This document shows, in pieces, positions 45,000-55,359 of a stretch of DNA of 64,000 bases. Position numbers and translations under genes: made by a program. This stretch comes from Bettongia penicillata ogilbyi. Lineage: Eukaryota; Chordata; Mammalia; Diprotodontia; Potoroidae. The notes below the pieces were generated by a model. It was given only the letters and a program-made list of their open reading frames with translations. It was not told the DNA's origin and did no database searches. Positions within the stretch are counted from its first letter, which is position 1, and each line of letters begins with the position of its first letter. Location of the stretch: the NCBI GenBank assembly GCA_023548195.1, contig JAJHZJ010000311.1:9803226-9867225 (forward strand), given 5' to 3'.

Positions 45000-46680
45000 G
45001 GTCACTAATAACTTGCTAATTCCAAATGGCACATCAATAACACAATCATTGCAGCTTTTTTTAGAATTATTATCTGTTTTGTGCTCAAAATATGCACATG
45101 GTGGCAATTTCATCTGTGAGAACTTGGGGAAATTGTATTAATCATTATAACAGAGTACAGACCCTTTCTCAGCATGACTCATAAATATCTCTGAGGATTA
45201 AAGCTCTTTACAATAACATTAATTTAATCTATAAGAGGACATTGAAGGCAATAAATTCCATTTACAAATCTGAATGGGCAATGAAGAGAAAGCAGTCCTG
45301 CAGACTGCTATTTTTAATGGAGATCGAAAAACAATAGAGCCAAGGAAAACATGCAAAGTTTCCTCTTGCTTCAAAAAGATCTTGCCGTGTAATGACACTA
45401 ATGAAGATAGAGTTTGCTAAGATGGATTTGCCCAAGTGCTGGTTACTGCCAGAGAGATGGTTATCTTGTTAAAAAGACGATTATTGATTATTCAATTTAG
45501 TGTTCATATATTTAAATTTTATTCAGGTTGGAGTGATGTTGAGATTTGGGATTCACAATTCTAGCTTGCCACTGCTCCGGTTGACAACAAAAATGTTAAA
45601 ATATAATCATCTTCAGAGTATAAAATGGTCATTGGAAGACTAATTTCCATTTTGTGGCTTATGGCCTCTTCTTAATATCTGATAATGTAATTATGCTTCA
45701 GAAAAGAATGAATCTTCCCTTGGTAACCTGAACTGTGCCCAGACTATCAATGAATTAAATAAAATGATATCAGATCTTGGAAAAGGCTTATTTGAGGACT
45801 TTTCTTTGAAACTTTCACTGTGATTTGACCTATTGTGCAGTGGGACAGAGCTATACAAAGTGAGGGGCTGTAGTTCATACTTTTGGTTTATAATGGATTA
45901 ATCCATCCTCAACTGCTTGGAGAGCTGTTGGGTCATGAACTGTTCACTACAAGGATTGTTAAAAATCAAGCTGAAGAAACACTTTGCTTGCTTAACTCTC
46001 CTTTCCAAGATGACACCTGAATTGGACAAAATAAGTTGGAAAAAGAAGGCACTTCAGCTACTCAGGACAACAACAGCATTTCCTGAAAGAGCATGTACTT
46101 ATTTACGGGAATTAGACATCTTACTAGCTTGCATACTTAGCTGCCTTGCTGCCAGATATACAATTTGAAAGGGGTAGCCAATGTGCAACTACAGTAAATA
46201 CTTTCCCTTTTAAATTTCAGTCGTCATGTCAGGTTTTGTTGTTTGCATTTCACTGAAATATATTCCTTTCTCTCCCACTCTTTGTTGACAAAATGTAGAA
46301 TAAAATCATGTGGGATAATGATACGACAGTTAGGAAAAGGGGAGAATTTAAATAAATCTTATTGTATTTGTTACATTCGTTGATCAAATGAATATTATTC
46401 CAAGATAAAGGAAAGAAGTGGTTATGAGCAGCATCCTTTTGGGAATCTTGTTTTATTAAACTTGTTTTAAAATACTTTCATTTCTTCTACTGTTTTTAGT
46501 TTTTCAATAATACTTCCCCAAGTACAAAGAATTCTAGAAAAATAGATATGGAAATATCTGTCACACATATATTAAAGAAGTGTGTTTTAAACCATTATTC
46601 TACATTTCAATGCTGAAATAGTTAAAATAGTATGTCCAATGAACATTTGAAAAAAATTTTTTTGAAGAAAAGAATTTGCT
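45000..46680. other. unique-looking DNA, possible conserved non-coding segment
   Basis: No interspersed repeat is visible for about 1.7 kb, the longest such stretch in this half of the window. There is an 83-codon frame at 45917-46168 without recognisable domain. Base composition around 45230-45470 is balanced and non-repetitive, with homeodomain-type ATTA cores. Confidence 0.35.
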
Positions 46681-46689
46681 TTTAATTGT

Positions 46690-47095
46690 TACCAAAGGGA
46701 TTCAGAACCACAGAATCTGGAATGAGAAAGGGACCTTAGGACTTATCTACTCCAGGAGTTTTTAGCCAGAGGTCCTTGAAACCCAAAGCGTTTTGTAGAT
46801 AGATTTCAAGTGGTCCAAAAACTTTAATGGAAAAAGGCACAACTTTATTTTTACTAGCTTTTAACTAAATTCATCATTTACTCTGATCATGACAGTAAGC
46901 AATAATTCATATGGCTACACCTCTAGGTATGCCAAAGGTGTTTAGGACGTACATATAACCTTAAGAATCCTTCAGTTTTGCTAAGACCCTTCCAGATGAA
47001 TCCCAGAGATAATAGTTGACTTATCCTAAAGTATATAGCTACTTAGAGGCAGCACTGGGACAAGAATCTGAATGTCTCAGTTGCCTAGCTAATTG
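46690..47095 (-). repeat. MIR-like SINE split by a hAT insertion
   Basis: MIR-type sequence on either side ('agaatctggaatgagaaagg' at 46707; 'ggcagcactgggacaagaat' at 47048) is separated by a ~230-bp hAT-like block. Confidence 0.5.
46752..46980. mobile_element. hAT-like DNA transposon inserted in a MIR
   Basis: It begins 'gtttttagccagaggtcctt' and ends near 'ataaccttaagaatcc'. Internal 'tttcaagtggtccaaaaact' and 'tatgccaaaggtgttt' match the family at 41277-41510. Confidence 0.5.
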
Positions 47096-47249
47096 ATAAT
47101 CTCTAGCTACTCAAAAAAGAGCTAATTTACTTTTTGTTCTCAGCTATGCACTAGCACAAGACTAGATTTTGATTGTAAACTATAAATGACAAACTGGATT
47201 AATAGTGCAGATGTACAATGCTCTTTGGAGAAGTCCTGGGCCATGATCA

Positions 47250-47345
47250 CTCAATGAAAAACATACTAAGTGCTAACTATGTCCAAGACACTGGGCTAAA
47301 TTCTGGTGATTAAACAAACAAAGAAAGAAGAATAGATCCTGATAA
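47250..47345 (-). repeat. L2/MIR-type terminus
   Basis: 'aagtgctaactatgtccaag' and 'acactgggctaaattctgg' are the L2/MIR-type end in reverse orientation. Confidence 0.45.
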
Positions 47346-47426
47346 ATCATCACAGAATGAGTTCTAATTACTAAGAATTAAAGATTGGATTCAAAATAAC
47401 CACCAAATAGTTATTAATGTCTCCTA

Positions 47427-47515
47427 TGGGGAGAGAGAGAGAGACAGAGACAAAGAGAGGGAGAGAGAGAGACAAAGAGACAGAGAGAGGGAGAGAGAGG
47501 GGGAGAGAGACAGAA
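47427..47515. repeat. GA/GACA microsatellite
   Basis: Imperfect GAGAGA and GACAGA purine repeats. The minus-strand Ser/Leu frame here is spurious. Confidence 0.95.
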
Positions 47516-47713
47516 AGTTTACTGTCCTCAAGGGACTTCAAATCTACTGGATTTGGGATATAGAAGGGAAACATGGAAATATGCACAGAGAGGTTGACAA
47601 AGTATTTTCAGAAGGGAAAGATCCCTAACAACTAGGGCCAGGGATAATTTGCCAATTATAATAATTTTGCTTCCCAGTTAATCCTGAATAATAAATAATC
47701 ACAACCACAGAAT

Positions 47714-47971
47714 TTGTTGTTGTTCAACTGTTTTCAGTGGTATCTGACTCTTCTTGGCCCCATTAGGGATTTTCTTCATAGAAATAATGGAATGCTTTGC
47801 CATTTCCTTCTCCAGATCATTTTACAGATGAGGAAACCTAGGTAAACAGAGTTAAACAACTTGCCCAGTGTCACATAGCTGGGAACTGACTGAATCTAGA
47901 TTTGAAATAAGAAAGATGCTTCTTCCTGACTTAGGCCAGGCACTCTATCCACTGTGCCACAAAGCTGCCCC
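47714..47971 (-). repeat. RTE-tailed CORE-SINE, copy 4
   Basis: Tail 'tctgactcttcttggcccca', linker 'catagaaataatggaatgct', CORE 'gatgaggaaacctaggtaaa' and 'ttgcccagtgtcacatagct', box B region 'tagatttgaaataa', and head 'atccactgtgccac'. Confidence 0.8.
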
Positions 47972-47974
47972 GTA

Positions 47975-49325
47975 ACTACGTATTAGATCCTATTATTTAG
48001 AAGGACACAGGAACAAAATATCCCATACACAAATTGAAAATCAAATAGAATGACTTTTTTTCAAAATACTAACAGTTTCATTCTTAAAGTCTACAAGGGC
48101 AAATTTAGAGGTACACGATGAAAGAGATTCTCCTAAATGAACTAGTCTCCACCCCCCAAAAAATCTGAATCTCAAATCAGCAGGAGAAAGTGTCATTTAT
48201 GGTAAGTAGGCAGATGAGCCAATCAGGAACTAAGCTACACATCTGGAGGTGATTTACCCAATTAATAGTTCTCTTACTTGACAGTCCAATGTTCCTCAGG
48301 CCTTGTTTACCATATTAGGAAGTGCCTTGCATTTTAGGATTTCCTTTCCTCAAATCCTACAAAAATCCATCTTTTCTTCCTGAATAGAATTCATTAACTA
48401 ATGTCACCAAAGGAGAAGATGAAACCTAAAAGAAATCGCAAATCAATATCAGGTTGGATTTAAAATTTAAAATTAAATTTTAAAGGATTTAAAATTAAAA
48501 AAAGAAAAATTCCTAAAAAAAACCTTTTCTTTATTTCAGTTTCAGATTATAAAAACAGTAACAAACAATTCTACTTCTAACATATCTCACTACCCCCCAC
48601 TTTTAATCGTACCTAGCACATTATCTAAGGAACTTAAGGTAATTTACAAATCCTACCTGATTAATCCCAACAATATCCATCTACTGAGGAAGTTAGAAAG
48701 CATGGCTTGACAATCACCATTACAGTCACAAGGGGTTTTTCAATTTTAATCTCACTTTCCTTCCTTCTGTACTTCCAAATTTATCCCCTTTAATAATAAA
48801 GTTAGGTGAAAGTATGATAACTTCCAGTTTTGAACATTGCCTCTTTTAGAAAATGACTATTTTCACTCATACATGAATCATTTCTTGGAGTTGTATATCT
48901 TTTTTGTTATTTTTGTTGATTGAACCTTTTTTTTATTCCCAAGAAGCATTTGAAGAACAATTTATCTTTATTTTACAAATGTGAGGCTAAGAAAATAAAT
49001 ACTCAGATCATCCTCACCAACAGTATACTGCACTTGAGTCTAGTGTTCTATATAATTCTCACAACACAATAGTGTTTGCTTATTTATCCTGCATTTAAAA
49101 TAACACTTTTTTCATGAGTTGTCTAGGGAATAAAGTAAGTAGACATCTGATTTTCTGGTGGGATTATCATATTTTAAATATTTTGCTACCACCACCCAAA
49201 TATGTACAAGAAATCTATAGCAACTCTTTCCCAATTTTATCTAATCTCATCATGCCAATCAGCTGCCAGGGACTGCTAAGATTCCCCAAACTCCATAAGA
49301 ATAGTATGAAGTCAAACACAGGATT
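47975..49325. other. mostly unassigned non-coding DNA
   Basis: Weak MIR-like resemblance at 48605-48690 is the only hint of a repeat. No coding potential. Confidence 0.4.
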
Positions 49326-49329
49326 GTAG

Positions 49330-49505
49330 ATGTAGAACTAGAAGGGACTTTTGGGGTTCTAGTACAGATCTTCTATTTTATAGATGAGAAAATCTAGAAA
49401 TAGAAGGTGATGTGACTAGTCCAAAGTCACACAAATAATGATTCAAAAGAGCTAGGATTCCAGCCGAGGTGTTCATATTCCAAATCTAGTTCTCTTTCTA
49501 CTGCA
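49330..49505 (-). repeat. MIR-like SINE, minus strand
   Basis: 'gtagaactagaagggacttt', 'gatgagaaaatctagaaata' and 'gtccaaagtcacacaaataa' are the reverse-complement MIR core. Confidence 0.65.
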
Positions 49506-49509
49506 CTCC

Positions 49510-51050
49510 TGTAAGTGGAAATGTGATCCATTATGAGTCTGATCAAGACTTCTCTCTCTCAATCTCTGACAGTTGATCATGTGTGGAACCTAGAAGTTTA
49601 CCTTCTATGCAAGGTTTTGTCAGATCCTGCCCTCTCATAAAGTAATTTGCTGAGAAATCACTTCTAGGGCCACTCAGCCTTGCTTTATCATAAGCAGATA
49701 AATGGATCCAAGGGAAGCCTGTTCTCCCCAAAGTCACACAAAGTACATGAACCCTATAAGGAGAAAAACAAACAGATTCATATACGCATGAAAAGAGATC
49801 CTATTACACACAAAGTAGAACTAGACTTCCTCAGATATACCATTAATGGGAGCAGGGGGTAAACTTCCAATAGCAGAACCACCATGCTGAAAACTTTGTC
49901 CAGGAACAAAGGAAAATGCCAAGTGCAAAGTAACCAGTGAGGCTGCTATTTCCCACTGGGTTTTCCTAATGGACTACATATGGCTTACCAAGCATGTGAG
50001 AGTATGCCTAGTTACAAATATCTACAAAGATATTCGAGTCTTCAGAACACCTGTGCCTTTCGGTATCTGGACAGAGATTTTTCAGTCTGACAGATCACAT
50101 TTAACAACTGAGAGTTTTCACATAGCTTCTGGAAATTAGAAACTTTTGCATTAACAGCTACAACACCTATCCCAGAGTTCCATCAATTTTTTTTGCTTAA
50201 GAAATACTTTTTGGATTGAAATAGGACATTTATTTTTTTTTATTAGTTGGCTACTATTGTCTTAACCCAGACACGGGACAAGGCATTTTTGACACATTAA
50301 AGAACTTCTGGGAAGTACACGTGTGTATACATATGTGCATGTATGCATATATGTATATACGTACATAAACACACACAGACATATATACATGATAGAAACC
50401 CTTAAAAGAGTAATATATTTCAATTATAATCATAACTATACAGCAAAATCACCCTTAGTTAAATACATACATAATTTAATGATGATTATAACTTTTCATA
50501 TTTTAATGGCTTCAAACTCATCAGTTACATATTTATTATTAATATGTTTGGGGAATTACTATCATCAGGGCAAGGCATACTTATAAAGGAAAAATATCCC
50601 TTGGAATATCCATATTCTGTGGTATTATATGGGCATCTGCCTACTTTGCTCTACAATCAGTTCTGACTTCATCTTAGTAAAGAGTTAGCTTAATATTTAT
50701 AAGTTCAGAATGTAGGCATTCTCAGCTAGCTTACTTCTAACTGGAATCTAAGACAAGGAAGTAAATTTACATCAATATACTTGGCCTACAACCCAGTTTT
50801 ACCCCTGAAGACTCCATTTGACTCTTCTGCATAGAGCGCCTAAGTGGATTATTTGTTAGCTAATGGGAAAATGCCCTACTGACCCCACTAAATCATAGTT
50901 TGCATCAGCAGGGGATCACTCTTCCCCACCCCCATCCCAACACAATTTGAGGAGAAAGAGAGCTTAAACCATTAGTCACTTCTTGAAAAGACCTGAATTC
51001 AATCATGAAGAGAGCCAGAGATTCTGGGTGTCACAGGTATCACAGTAGGA
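49510..51050. other. unassigned non-coding DNA with a TG/CA tract
   Basis: The only repeat noted is the CGTGTG/TATG/CACACA microsatellite at about 50318-50392. Short ORFs there are artefacts. Confidence 0.4.
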
Positions 51051-51054
51051 AAGA

Positions 51055-51300
51055 AATAAACATTTATTAAGTGCTCACTTTGTGCAGGCATTGTGCTAAG
51101 CACTTTACAATTGCTTGTGGTCTTCAGAACTACCCCTGGGGGAGGGCTATCGTTATACCATTTTATAGTTGAGGAAACTGAAGAAAACGGAAGTTAAGTG
51201 TATAATTAAGTTCAGTATAATTCAGTTAGTAAGTATTTGAGGCTAGATTTGAACTTGAGTTTACCTGATTCCAAGGTTAGTGCTCTCTGTCAGCTACTAC
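51055..51300 (-). repeat. THER-type SINE, minus strand
   Basis: 'catttattaagtgctcactt', 'gcattgtgctaagcacttta', 'agttgaggaaactgaagaaa' and 'gaggctagatttgaacttga' give the full reverse-complement order of a THER/MIR3-type SINE, about 245 bp. Confidence 0.7.
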
Positions 51301-51353
51301 ACAGATGTTTCTTAGGGGAACAGGGAATTCATTCCAGAAATACAATTCACATT

Positions 51354-51550
51354 GGGGTGGGGAACCTGAAGCCTCAAGGTCACATGTGGCCTCCTATAGG
51401 TCCTTGGGTGCGGCCCTTCTAACTGAATTTCAAGTTTTACAGAACAAATCCTCTTATTAAGGGGATTTATTCTGTGAAGTTTGTAGTCAATCAAAGGGCC
51501 ACTCCTGAGGGCCACATGTGGCCTTGGGACAGCAGGTTCCCCATACCTGG
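51354..51550. mobile_element. palindromic hAT-like element
   Basis: The left end 'ggggtggggaacctgaagcc' and right end 'cagcaggttccccatacc' are inverted repeats, and the homology extends inward ('cacatgtggcc' at both ends; 'acagaacaaatcctc' near the centre against 'tctgtgaagtttg'). The element of ~197 bp is therefore close to one long hairpin. No transposase is present. Confidence 0.65.
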
Positions 51551-51680
51551 TTCAGCCTTTGCAAAGGTCTATAGGTAGAGAAATAGAAGGCAAAGTTCAG
51601 GAAGATGCAAATAGAACAAAAGCTTGATAAACTCCTGAGACATTTCCCTTAGAAGGAAGTTTTCAATACAGTTTAGCCTT

Positions 51681-51769
51681 TCTGTTTGTCTGTCTGTGTT
51701 CATCCTTCATTTTTGAAGACCATGACATCTGAGAAACGATGACATGACTTGCACTTGACTTTATTTTGC
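51681..51769 (-). repeat. truncated marsupial-type SINE
   Basis: The minus-strand reading 'gtcaagtgcaagtcatgtca' followed by an AAATGAAGGATGAACACAGA-type end matches the 3' end of the SINE at 33190-33497. Confidence 0.65.
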
Positions 51770-51957
51770 AATTTAGCAGACATTTACTGAGTACCTCCTT
51801 TTCTTGGAAGATAGAGAGAAGCAGTCCAGGAAAATAAAGAGAGAAATGATCTTTAAGTTTGGAAGTCCTGCCTGTGCTACATACTGGCTGTGTTACCCTC
51901 CATATGTCATTAAATATTCGTACCCAAAGCAACTCTGTAAGACTATAAGTTTCAAAG

Positions 51958-53197
51958 AAGGTGCTGGGGGAAGAGCCAAGATGGTGGAGTAGAAAGACTC
52001 ACATATGCTAGCTCTGAATCCACAGCCCATAAATTTCCTGTAAAAAGAACTCCCCACAAATTCTGGAGCAGTGGAACCCACGCAGAAACACAGTGGAAGA
52101 GATTTCCATTCCAGAGAGCCCTGGAAAGCCATCCCCAGGGGTCCGTCACGCTCCGGACAGCAGAGCCCACCCATGCGCTGCCCTGGCCACGCGGCCCCAG
52201 AGGAGCAGATCTGAGCAGGCTTCAGGGACGGAACCTCCAGTGGCCAGGAAGGTCCCTCTGCCCACAGGTGCTACAGGTCAGTGAGAGAGACTTCTGAGCT
52301 GGCCGAGAGGGGAGCGGGGTGTCTCCGTGGCTCGGGCCCCCTCGGGAGGCAGCAGCAGAAGGAGCAGCAGAGGGAGCAGAGGCCCAGGACTCCCCAAGCA
52401 GTCAGGAGCTCCATTGTTGAAGATCTCTGCATAAACCCCCTGAGGGGACTGAGCCTGGGAGGTGGCCCTGCCCCCACCTGAGCACCAGAACTTAAGCTCA
52501 CATTGAATAGCAGCCGCATCCCGCCTCTGAAAGCCCTGAGGTTGGGGAGCAGCATTTGAATCTCAGACCCCAAGCACTAGCTGGGTGGATCTAGGCAGGG
52601 GTGGACAGGAATCTCAGAAGTCAAGTAAATGGCTGGGAAAATGCCCAGAAAAGGGAAGAAAAGTAAGACTATAGAAAGCTACTTTCTTGGGGGACAGATG
52701 TTCCCGCCTTTCAATTCTGATGACGAGGAAAAATTCTTACCATCAGGAAAAGATGTGGAGGTCGGGGCCTCTGTATACCAGACATCCCAGGTGGATGTCT
52801 GGTGGGCTCAGGCCATGGAAGAGCTCAAAAAGGATTTTGAAAATTAAGTTAGACAGGTAGAGGAAAAACTGGGAAGAGAAATGAGAGAGATGCAAGAAAA
52901 GCATGAAAAATGGGTCACTACCTTGGTAAAGGAGACCCCAAAAAATGCTGAAGAAAATAATACCTTGAAAAATAGGCTCACTCAATTGGCAAAAGAGGTT
53001 CAAAAAGCCAATGAGGAGAAGAATGCTTTCAAAAGCAGAAGTAGCCAAATGGAAAAAGAGGTTCAAAAGCTCACTGAAGAAAATAATTCTTTAAAAATGA
53101 GAATGGAACAGATGGAGGCTAATGACTTTCTGAGAAACTAAGAAATCACCAAACAAAACCAAAAGAATGAAAAAATGGAAGATAATGTGAAATATCT
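51958..53197 (+). mobile_element. L1 5' end (5' UTR and ORF1 N-terminal half), 3'-truncated
   Basis: It starts 'gctgggggaagagccaagat' (GCCAAGATGG at 51975-51984), has a GC-rich 5' UTR of about 670 bp and enters ORF1 at 52629. L1 sequence stops at about 53197, within ORF1, at a junction with SINE sequence. Keeping the 5' end and losing the 3' end is the reverse of ordinary L1 truncation. It is the least decayed L1 in the window. Confidence 0.75.
52629..53190 (+). pseudogene. L1 ORF1 N-terminal half with two nonsense codons
   Basis: The start at 52629 (MAGKMPRKGKKSKTIESYFL) fits the basic N-terminus of marsupial-type L1 ORF1p, and a weakly conserved acidic region follows. From residue ~78 a heptad coiled coil runs (EKLGREMREMQEKHEKW, QLAKEVQKANEEKNAFKSR, QMEKEVQKLTEENNSLKMRM), the trimerisation helix. 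The frame is continuous from 52629 to 53190 apart from two TAA codons, at 52845-52847 and 53139-53141. Aligned L1 copies at 26010 and 26310 have CAA there, so both arose by C-to-T change of Gln codons. RRM and C-terminal domains are missing. The product's normal role is RNA coating; here it is dead. Confidence 0.75.
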
Positions 53198-53256
53198 CAG
53201 TTTGTCAATTTGTAAAATGGAGATAATGATGGTATCTACCTAGGAGAAATTGAATA
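53197..53256 (+). repeat. THER-type SINE, left part
   Basis: 'catctcagtttcctcatctg'-like sequence is present as 'tatctcagtttgtcaatttg' with 'taaaatggagataatgatgg', the middle of a plus-strand THER/MIR SINE. The rest of the SINE continues at 55287. Confidence 0.55.
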
Positions 53257-55286
53257 TGGATATGAAGTGGAGGTGATGAATAAAGTCAAGGAATTAGGTC
53301 TAGTAAATAAATGCCTAAAGAACTGTGGACATTCACAATATTGTACAGGAGGCATCAGCAGCAATATCAAGGAAAACAACACCTAAAATTCTAAAGAAAA
53401 ATAAGAGTAAAATAGTAAAATACCTGTCTGATGAGGCTTCATAAAGTGCTGAGCAAGCAGGAAAGGGAAAGGAGGAAAGGAAAGATTTACCCAAAAGAAG
53501 GCAGAAATCTAGGAAATAGCAAGGAGAGATAAGAAGTTTTTTTTCTAACATGAGCAAGGCAAAGAAATAGAAGAAACCAACAGAATGGAAAAGACAAGAT
53601 TTCTTCAATAACATTAGAGATATTAAGGGAATGTTTTATGCAAAAATGAGCTTGTTAAAAGACAAAAATGGTAGTGGTTTAAGAGAAGCAGAAGAGAATA
53701 AAAAGAGGGAGAAGGATATACAAAGTAACTATACAAGAAAGATCTTAATATCATCGATAATTGTGATGGTGTTATTACTGATCTAGAACAGGACATCTTG
53801 GGGAATGAAGTCAAGTAAGCCTTAAGGACCATTTGGTTATAATAAGGCTAGTGGAGGTGATGAAATTGCAGCTGGACTATTTAAAAGCCTAAGTACTGCC
53901 CTCAATAAACAAGCAAATTTTGAAAACATAATGACCACTGGATTGGAAAAGACTAGTTTATGACCTAATCATAAAGAAGGGTAATGGCAAGGAATGTTCA
54001 ATTTAATAAACAATTGCACTTGTTTTATATGAAAGAAGGGTTATGCTTAAGATACTGCAAGCTAGACTTCAGCAAAATGTGAAAGGATTTTCAAAGAGCA
54101 TGCTGGTTTTCAAAGAGGCACAAGAACTGGAGACCAAATTGCCATCATTCACTGGATTATGGAGAAAGCAAGGGAGTTTGAGGAAAGAAAATCTGCTTCT
54201 GCTTCATTTATGATACTGAAGTCTTTGACTACATCCTCACAACAAAATATGGCAAGTCGTCAAAGAGATGGGAGCAGCAGATCATCTTGTCTCCTGAGGA
54301 AAATATGAAGGCCAACAAGCAACAGTTAGAAATGAAGATGGAACAACTGATTTGTTTAACATTGGAAAAGGAGTATCACAAAAGTGTGTATTGTCACTTT
54401 ATATATTTAACTTATATGCAAAGTGCATCATATGAAATGTCAGGCTGAATGAATCAAAAGCTGAAATTAAGATTGCCAGGAGAAATATCACTGATCTCAG
54501 ATATACAGACGATATTACTCAGATGGCAGAAAGTGAAAGATAATTAAGAAGCCTCTTGATGAGGGTGAAAGAGAAAGTGTCAAAGCTGGCTTGGAGTTTA
54601 GCTTTAAAAAAAAAGTACAAAAAATCAAACCTAAGCTCTTGGCAACTGGTCCCATAATTTCCTGGCAAATAGAAGGAGAAGAAGTGGAAGTAGTCTTAGA
54701 TTGTATATTCTTTATCTAAAAAAGCACTGCAGATGATGACTGTATCCATGAAATGAAAAGATGCTCGTTCCTTGGAAGGAAAGCTATGACAAATATGTTC
54801 TGCCTACTAAAAAGCAAAGACATCATCTTATTGACACAGGCCCATATATTCAAAACTATGGTTTTTTTCAGTAGCAATGCATAGTTGTGAGAGTTAAACT
54901 ATAAGGAAAGCCAAGTGCTACAGAATCAATACTTTCAAATTGTGGTACTGGAAAAGACTTTAGAGAGTCCTTTGGATAGCAAGAAAATCAACTCAATCAA
55001 TATTTAAAGAACTTAACTCATTGGAAGGTCAAATACTGAAGCTGGTCACATAAAATGATGGGATTCATTGTGGGGTGTGTTAGAAACAACCTGATGTTGG
55101 GAAAGATTGAAGGCAAAAGGAAAAGGAGATGGTAGATGATAAGATGGACAGATGGTATCATAGAAACAGCAAACATGAACTTGGGCAGACTTTGAATGAT
55201 AGTGGAGGCTAGAAGGGCCTGGAGGGATCTAGTCCATGGGGTCACAAAGAGTCAGACACAACTGAGGGACTGGACAAGAATGATGA
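53257..55286 (+). mobile_element. RTE (BovB-type) LINE inserted in a SINE
   Basis: About 2.0 kb of RTE-clade LINE, with RT sequence from about 53750 to 55000 and a short 3' UTR. The 3' end reads 'ggggtcacaaagagtcagac' with 'acaactgagggactggac' and a short GATGA-type end (55240-55286), matching the known 3' end of BovB/RTE elements. The endonuclease part is absent or too decayed to see. THER SINE halves lie on both sides, giving the insertion point. Confidence 0.75.
53750..55010 (+). pseudogene. RTE/BovB reverse-transcriptase remnant
   Basis: Decayed RT readable in shifting frames: 'NCDGVITDLEQDILGNEVK' (about 53760), a finger/palm stretch near 54120-54215 where 'FCFIDYAKAFD' has become 'FCFIYDTEVFD', and the active-site box RYTDDITQMAES (54499-54534). 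The family motif there is YADD; here YTDD at 54502-54513, with both catalytic Asp codons kept. Further matches are 'LLAtGPIISWQIEGEEVEVV'-like sequence at about 54640 and the C-terminal 'SQ..KELNSLEGQILKL' at about 54990-55040. Many stops; no long ORF survives. The enzyme of intact relatives performs target-primed reverse transcription of RTE RNA and of tail-matched SINEs. Confidence 0.75.
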
Positions 55287-55355
55287 GAACATGAAATGAT
55301 ATTTACCAAAAACTTTGCAATCCTTAAAGTCCTATATAAATGCTAGCTATTATAT
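55287..55355 (+). repeat. THER-type SINE, right part
   Basis: 'aaaactttgcaatccttaaa' and 'tcctatataaatgctagcta' are the 3' tail of a plus-strand THER/MIR SINE, completing the left part at 53197-53256. Confidence 0.65.
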
Positions 55356-55359
55356 AGAA

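Noticed and set aside
44718..45113. 131-codon minus-strand ORF, Ser/Leu-rich
   Set aside because: It is coded almost entirely by the AG microsatellite, which has no stops in this frame.
45917..46168. 83-codon plus-strand ORF in repeat-free DNA
   Set aside because: It has mildly protein-like composition but no recognisable motif, splice context or initiation context. Kept only as part of a possible conserved non-coding interval.
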